From Nymphaea colorata (Eukaryota; Streptophyta; Magnoliopsida; Nymphaeales; Nymphaeaceae), in assembly GCF_008831285.2 (NCBI RefSeq), contig NC_045146.1:17127289-17191288 (forward strand): DNA of 64,000 nucleotides. Reading direction: 5' to 3'. The position numbers and the translations under genes are program-made. Under the pieces are notes generated by a model that had not been told where the DNA came from, ran no database searches, and was given only the letters and a program-made list of their open reading frames with translations. The stretch's first letter is position 1, and each line of letters opens with the position of its first letter. Positions 60,401-64,000 of this stretch are shown piece after piece.

Positions 60401-63400
60401 GAGTTGTGACAAGGCCTGCCACGTCAAGATTGAGGCAATACGGGAACATAAGATAGATAATCACATTACCCTCTCATCCTTGCCACATCAAAAATTTTAC
60501 ATCAAGGCGTCCTTGAATTCCAAATTTTCAATTCCCTCTCTCTCTCTCTCGTTCCCCCTTGAATTCTTCCTCTTCTATCACTTCTTTACCAACAAATAGT
60601 GGCCTAGGGTGACAGTGGAAGCAACAATAACTAGCTGTAGATAACATAAAATTTGCTTGACAGGTCACATATCAACCTATGCTAAATATAGAGATCATGT
60701 ATCACAACGAAAATAAAATACATATAAGTAGGTTGTTAGCCTCCGAGAAATCAGCTGTATTAAAACCTGGAAGTGACATAGAGAAATACTGTCCTTATTT
60801 CAAAGTTGAAGAAAGATCAGAGTAAAGCTGCAAATAAAACACGCATAGAGAACTCTATGTTTGTAAGCACATAAAAAATCAAGCCAGAAACTGCATAATA
60901 CGAAAGATACTAAACTACAATATGGTCATAAAACTCTGAAAGATAAAATGCAATAGAAAATTTGGAATAGATAGACAAACTGAAGACAATTGCAAGGACT
61001 TACAATATCCCAGTTAGATAGCCAAATACATGCATTCGTGCAGCAGAACTGTAGTTAAACACATATATAGTCTCATAGAGGCGTCTTAATGCTTGAATCT
61101 CCATCATCAAGAGCAAGAAAACAATCCTCCACAGCAGATGCCAATGCTCTAAAGAAGTTGATTGGGGTTTGTGAATTGAGAACATATGTGAGCCTCCAGT
61201 CAAGTGGCTAGCAATGGTAGAATAATCCAGTGACTGAGAAGCCATTGGTACTGTGATACTATATGCATAAGACCATGTAGAAACGACCAAAAACATGGTC
61301 CATACAACAGCTACCAAATAAAAATGCAAGAAGAAACTTTGAGGAACCGTGAACTTCTACACAAAATTCAAAGAGCAAAAGGGTAATTGGATAATAAACA
61401 TAAAGCAAAATGAAGCATCGCAAATTAAACAAAGAGTCCTTGATTCGGAAAGCTAGTAAAATGCAGATAAAGGTGTCATGATGTGAAAAAATCAACATAC
61501 GAACTATCCCCAAACCCTTATGTTGTTTACCAGTTTAGTAAAATGCACTGCTACTACAATAATACCTAAACAAGTTTGCTGTACACATAATTTCTATAAT
61601 GAGTAAAAGTTTAAAATGATTCAAAAACAGAAAAGCAGGTATAATCCAAACTGCTGGGAACATGATATGTGAAATTCTATAAGCACAAGAACAGATGCTT
61701 TTGACAAAAAACGACAACAGCCAAGTTTTACGAGTGAAACAAAATTGTCTGTCACAAGAATCATAGTCCTAAGCCCTATTTCCTTGACTCAATAGTTAAT
61801 ACGTCTTAAGTACAAACCTGACTAAATCTATAATTAAAATTACTTATAGTACAGAATAATATCTATGTGTTTAAAAGTAGAAGAAAGCAACTCAAGCAAA
61901 TGGGAGCCAGGATTTTCCAGTTAGGCTTGCCTAACTCCAGCTAGATGTGGAGGGTCATACTATTTTCTGACATTGAGGCCTTAGGTGTCCACTACTAGTG
62001 CTGACCAGCAGTTTTGAATATGTACTAATCTAAATTTAGAATTTTATTAGTTCTAAAACCAATTTATTTGCCTTCTGATTTTGATCTAATACCAGTTTTT
62101 CATAAATATTGAGCACGTAAACATATTCATACTTTTGAAGCTGATTGCTCACTTTGAAGTTATTATATTTTCCAAGTTGTATTATAATGTGTCAATAACC
62201 CATGAGTGCAAATTTCTGAAATGAGATCCAAAGTGCAAAGTACAAAATTATAAGTACCTAGATGGTCTTCAGGTTGTTTGGTATGTGCTGTTAAATTTTT
62301 AAACCTCATTTTCACCTCTAGAATGACACAAGCAACACTTGACATGCAAAATTAATGTTTCCTCCAAGCATTTTCCATTTCAGTATCATTTAAGTTTTTC
62401 AGCAAAAAATGTGGACCTCAGCGCCTGATTGCTCTTTGTGGATTTTATTGCCATGTGTTGCATCCTTTCGGTGAAATGCACTTCAATGTTCTTTTTTCTT
62501 GCATGTGTTCTTTGTTTTAAAGACATATACTCTTATGTCAAGTTCAATGTTTCACATGCAATTGGGTTGCATCATGTTTAGGCATGACATGAGAACAAGT
62601 TTTGTAACATCTCAAGTGGCACAGTACCTGAAGAACCTGGATTATATTTGGGCACCAAGCCAGGATATGCTATAAAATGAGCTAAGATTTGACAGATTCA
62701 GTTCTTGGGATAATTTTGGTTGGCATTTATAATTAGTATTCAAGCTATGCCAAGCTATGCTTGGGACCTCATCTTCAGCATGAAAGAAAGAAAGTTACTC
62801 AAAAGGGATAAATTGCAATAGCTCACGTTTAGGTTATTCTTGGAAATAATCATATTATAACATCCCAATAACAAGAACAGCCAGAGGAGTAATATCTTCT
62901 CTAAAAGTTAGAGACTGTATCATCATCATAGCAGCTAAGTTCACGTGCAGATGAAACCTAGAGGCGCTACATATTCGTCCAATTTCCTTTTAAAACATTC
63001 TCTCGAAAGTCGCTTCCGTGACTTACCTTCTGCAACATGGTCATAATCTTGAAAAGTAGACGACAATTTCTCAGAGTTTCTAAGAATGCTAAACCATACA
63101 GTCGATGAATCCCCAACCTCTTCACCATCACAAGCCTTGTCACACGGAATTTCTTATTTCCTACACGAAAATAAGGGAAACGGAAACCAAAAAAAAAAAC
63201 AATTTGATGCACCTAATTATCCAGAAAACTGGAGATAGTTCGGGATACTGTTCCAGGCAATTCCCCAACTTGTCCTGTTTTCCAGATAATGGGCAAATCC
63301 AGAAAAAAAAAAAAAAAACCTTTGCGACCCTAGTACACGATTAATTTCCAACACAGTCTCCTTCAATAAAGAAGGAAAGTTTAAAAGTAATGCGTAAAAG

Positions 63401-63577
63401 ATATAGAAGTTTACTCACTTGGGAGGGAGAACTGGTATTGAGTTTCCCGCGCTTGGCAAAGCTCATGACTACTTCCCGGACAGGATGAAGCACGGAGAAA
63501 GGGAGGGAGGCAAGGGCGATAGGAAGGATTCCAGCAAGCCATGAAGCCCTCAGCAAGAGGGGAAGGCCCATCTCCAT
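57479..63577 (-). CDS. PPRD: Polyprenol reductase (SRD5A3/PPRD family)
   Basis: ER-membrane steroid-5-alpha-reductase-family enzyme that reduces the alpha-isoprene unit of polyprenol to give dolichol, using NADPH; dolichol carries the glycans for N-glycosylation. Six minus-strand exons join in frame: 63419-63577, 61004-61356, 59416-59650, 57843-57938, 57683-57754 and 57479-57583, giving 339 aa, close to the 343 aa of Arabidopsis PPRD2 as I recall it. About seven hydrophobic segments are visible, starting at residues 6-28 and about 58-82. Family blocks: [53 protein letters not shown] and the C-terminal [15 protein letters not shown]. The start is the first ATG of the exon, whose following residues begin a membrane anchor. 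Introns of 2.1, 1.4 and 1.5 kb hold no recognised gene; one contains a poly-C run. No frame break. Confidence 0.95.
57939..59415. other. Polyprenol reductase intron 3
   Basis: AT-rich. Between about 58385 and 58625 there are two to three degenerate copies of a unit containing ATTATAAAA-GATATTGTACTCACTA and CAAAAACTAT, so a local duplication is likely. Nothing else was recognised. Confidence 0.55.
59885..59906. repeat. Poly-C tract in polyprenol reductase intron 4
   Basis: A run of about 14 C residues followed by T and five more C, within ACACACCCCC...CTCCCCC. Likely unstable in length and hard to sequence. Confidence 0.9.
61357..63418. other. Polyprenol reductase intron 1
   Basis: A 2.06 kb AT-rich intron. 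An open minus-strand frame at 62967-63212 lies inside it, but its protein does not match the family where the known proteins are continuous, so it is treated as intronic. A poly-A run lies near 63303-63318. Confidence 0.7.
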
Positions 63578-64000
63578 GGCTAAGCACTATCTCTCTCGGT
63601 CTTCCTCGGCGTGTACGTCTTCCAAGAGTTCAAGAGCCACCCCACTCCTTCGCTGCTCGCAATATCGCTGTCGACCCGAAGCAAGGCATTTCTTTTACTA
63701 CAAGCGATGGCCTGCTCTGTTTCTCAGATATTCCAAAAGGGTATAGCACGAGAATCCCACCGTTTTGCCTTTCGTTTGCTGACATTGGAAACCGCCGCAT
63801 GGTGATACTGACAGGTGGCGCTTGAAGGCATGAAAATCTTCCTGGAAAAAAGTTCAAGGAAAAGAAATCACGAAAATTGTACGGCAAGAAAAAAAGAAAA
63901 AAGTTCACCTCTTTAAGGTCCAAGGAGTGTTTGCTGCATTTTGGAACTGAATATTTTTTCAAGGAAAACAAAAATGACCGTTGGTGGTCATTAGATAGTG
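63578..64000. promoter_or_regulatory. 5' leader and promoter region of polyprenol reductase
   Basis: The sequence upstream of the minus-strand start codon. It is moderately GC-rich to about 63830, then AT-rich. No clear TATA box was identified. Plus-strand frames at 63541-63825 and 63611-63805 overlap the start codon and leader and have no recognisable protein. Confidence 0.4.

Noticed and set aside
62967-63212. Minus-strand frame between polyprenol reductase exons 1 and 2
   Set aside because: Family proteins run directly from the exon 1 end (SPSQ) to KFTVPQ at 61356. Including this segment would insert an unrelated stretch.
63541-63825. 94-codon plus-strand frame at the window end
   Set aside because: Overlaps the start and leader of polyprenol reductase on the opposite strand. 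No recognisable protein.
1-64000. Biosynthetic gene cluster or multi-gene novel system
   Set aside because: The seven genes belong to unrelated, well-known families, mostly with large spacing and independent promoters. There are no tandem enzyme copies and no shared pathway beyond general endomembrane roles.

Overview
This window is nuclear DNA of a flowering plant. The evidence is spliced genes with GT-AG introns, a plastid-targeted Calvin-cycle aldolase, a plant-type B-box regulator, an intronless arginine decarboxylase, and AT-rich intergenic DNA with SINEs, hAT-type miniature elements and microsatellites. I cannot name the species. No rRNA, convincing tRNA, CRISPR array, prophage, bacterial-style operon or long retroelement reading frame was seen.

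Seven protein-coding genes can be rebuilt exon by exon, and all seven read intact. In order: (1) chloroplast fructose-bisphosphate aldolase, plus strand, 6 exons, 7157-9951, 397 aa; (2) a small glyoxalase-I-like VOC protein, minus, 3 exons, 11520-12496, 163 aa; (3) an ERdj2/SEC63 translocon J-protein, minus, 10 exons, 16069-26047, 678 aa; (4) a short double B-box protein of the BBX18/BBX19 type, plus, 4 exons, 29587-34169, 192 aa; (5) arginine decarboxylase, minus, one exon, 38802-40943, 713 aa, with a TATA box and an unusual 106-codon upstream ORF; (6) V-ATPase proteolipid subunit c, minus, 3 exons, 48285-54266, 164 aa, with a 5.4 kb intron; (7) polyprenol reductase (SRD5A3/PPRD family), minus, 6 exons, 57479-63577, 339 aa.

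The genes are independent single-gene units, not a pathway cluster. SEC63 (protein import into the ER), polyprenol reductase (dolichol for ER glycosylation) and VHA-c (endomembrane acidification) share the endomembrane system, but adjacency here is probably chance. The spaces between genes hold mobile elements that can be read directly. There is a tRNA-type SINE with an 18-bp exact target duplication inside SEC63 intron 8, and a related SINE at 2925-3170 with a 10-bp duplication. A 192-bp hAT-type MITE has perfect 14-bp terminal repeats and a perfect 8-bp duplication. A second hAT-like element is full of CGAG motifs. A cluster of decayed SINE pieces lies between 42.6 and 47.2 kb. Several tandem duplications of 55-250 bp are also present.

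I did not find a new multi-gene system. The observations most worth following are the arginine decarboxylase leader, whose TATA box places transcription start almost exactly on the only upstream ATG, the SINE family, and the very long conserved-gene introns. All exon joins were made by eye from GT/AG sites, reading frame and family knowledge, without transcript data.
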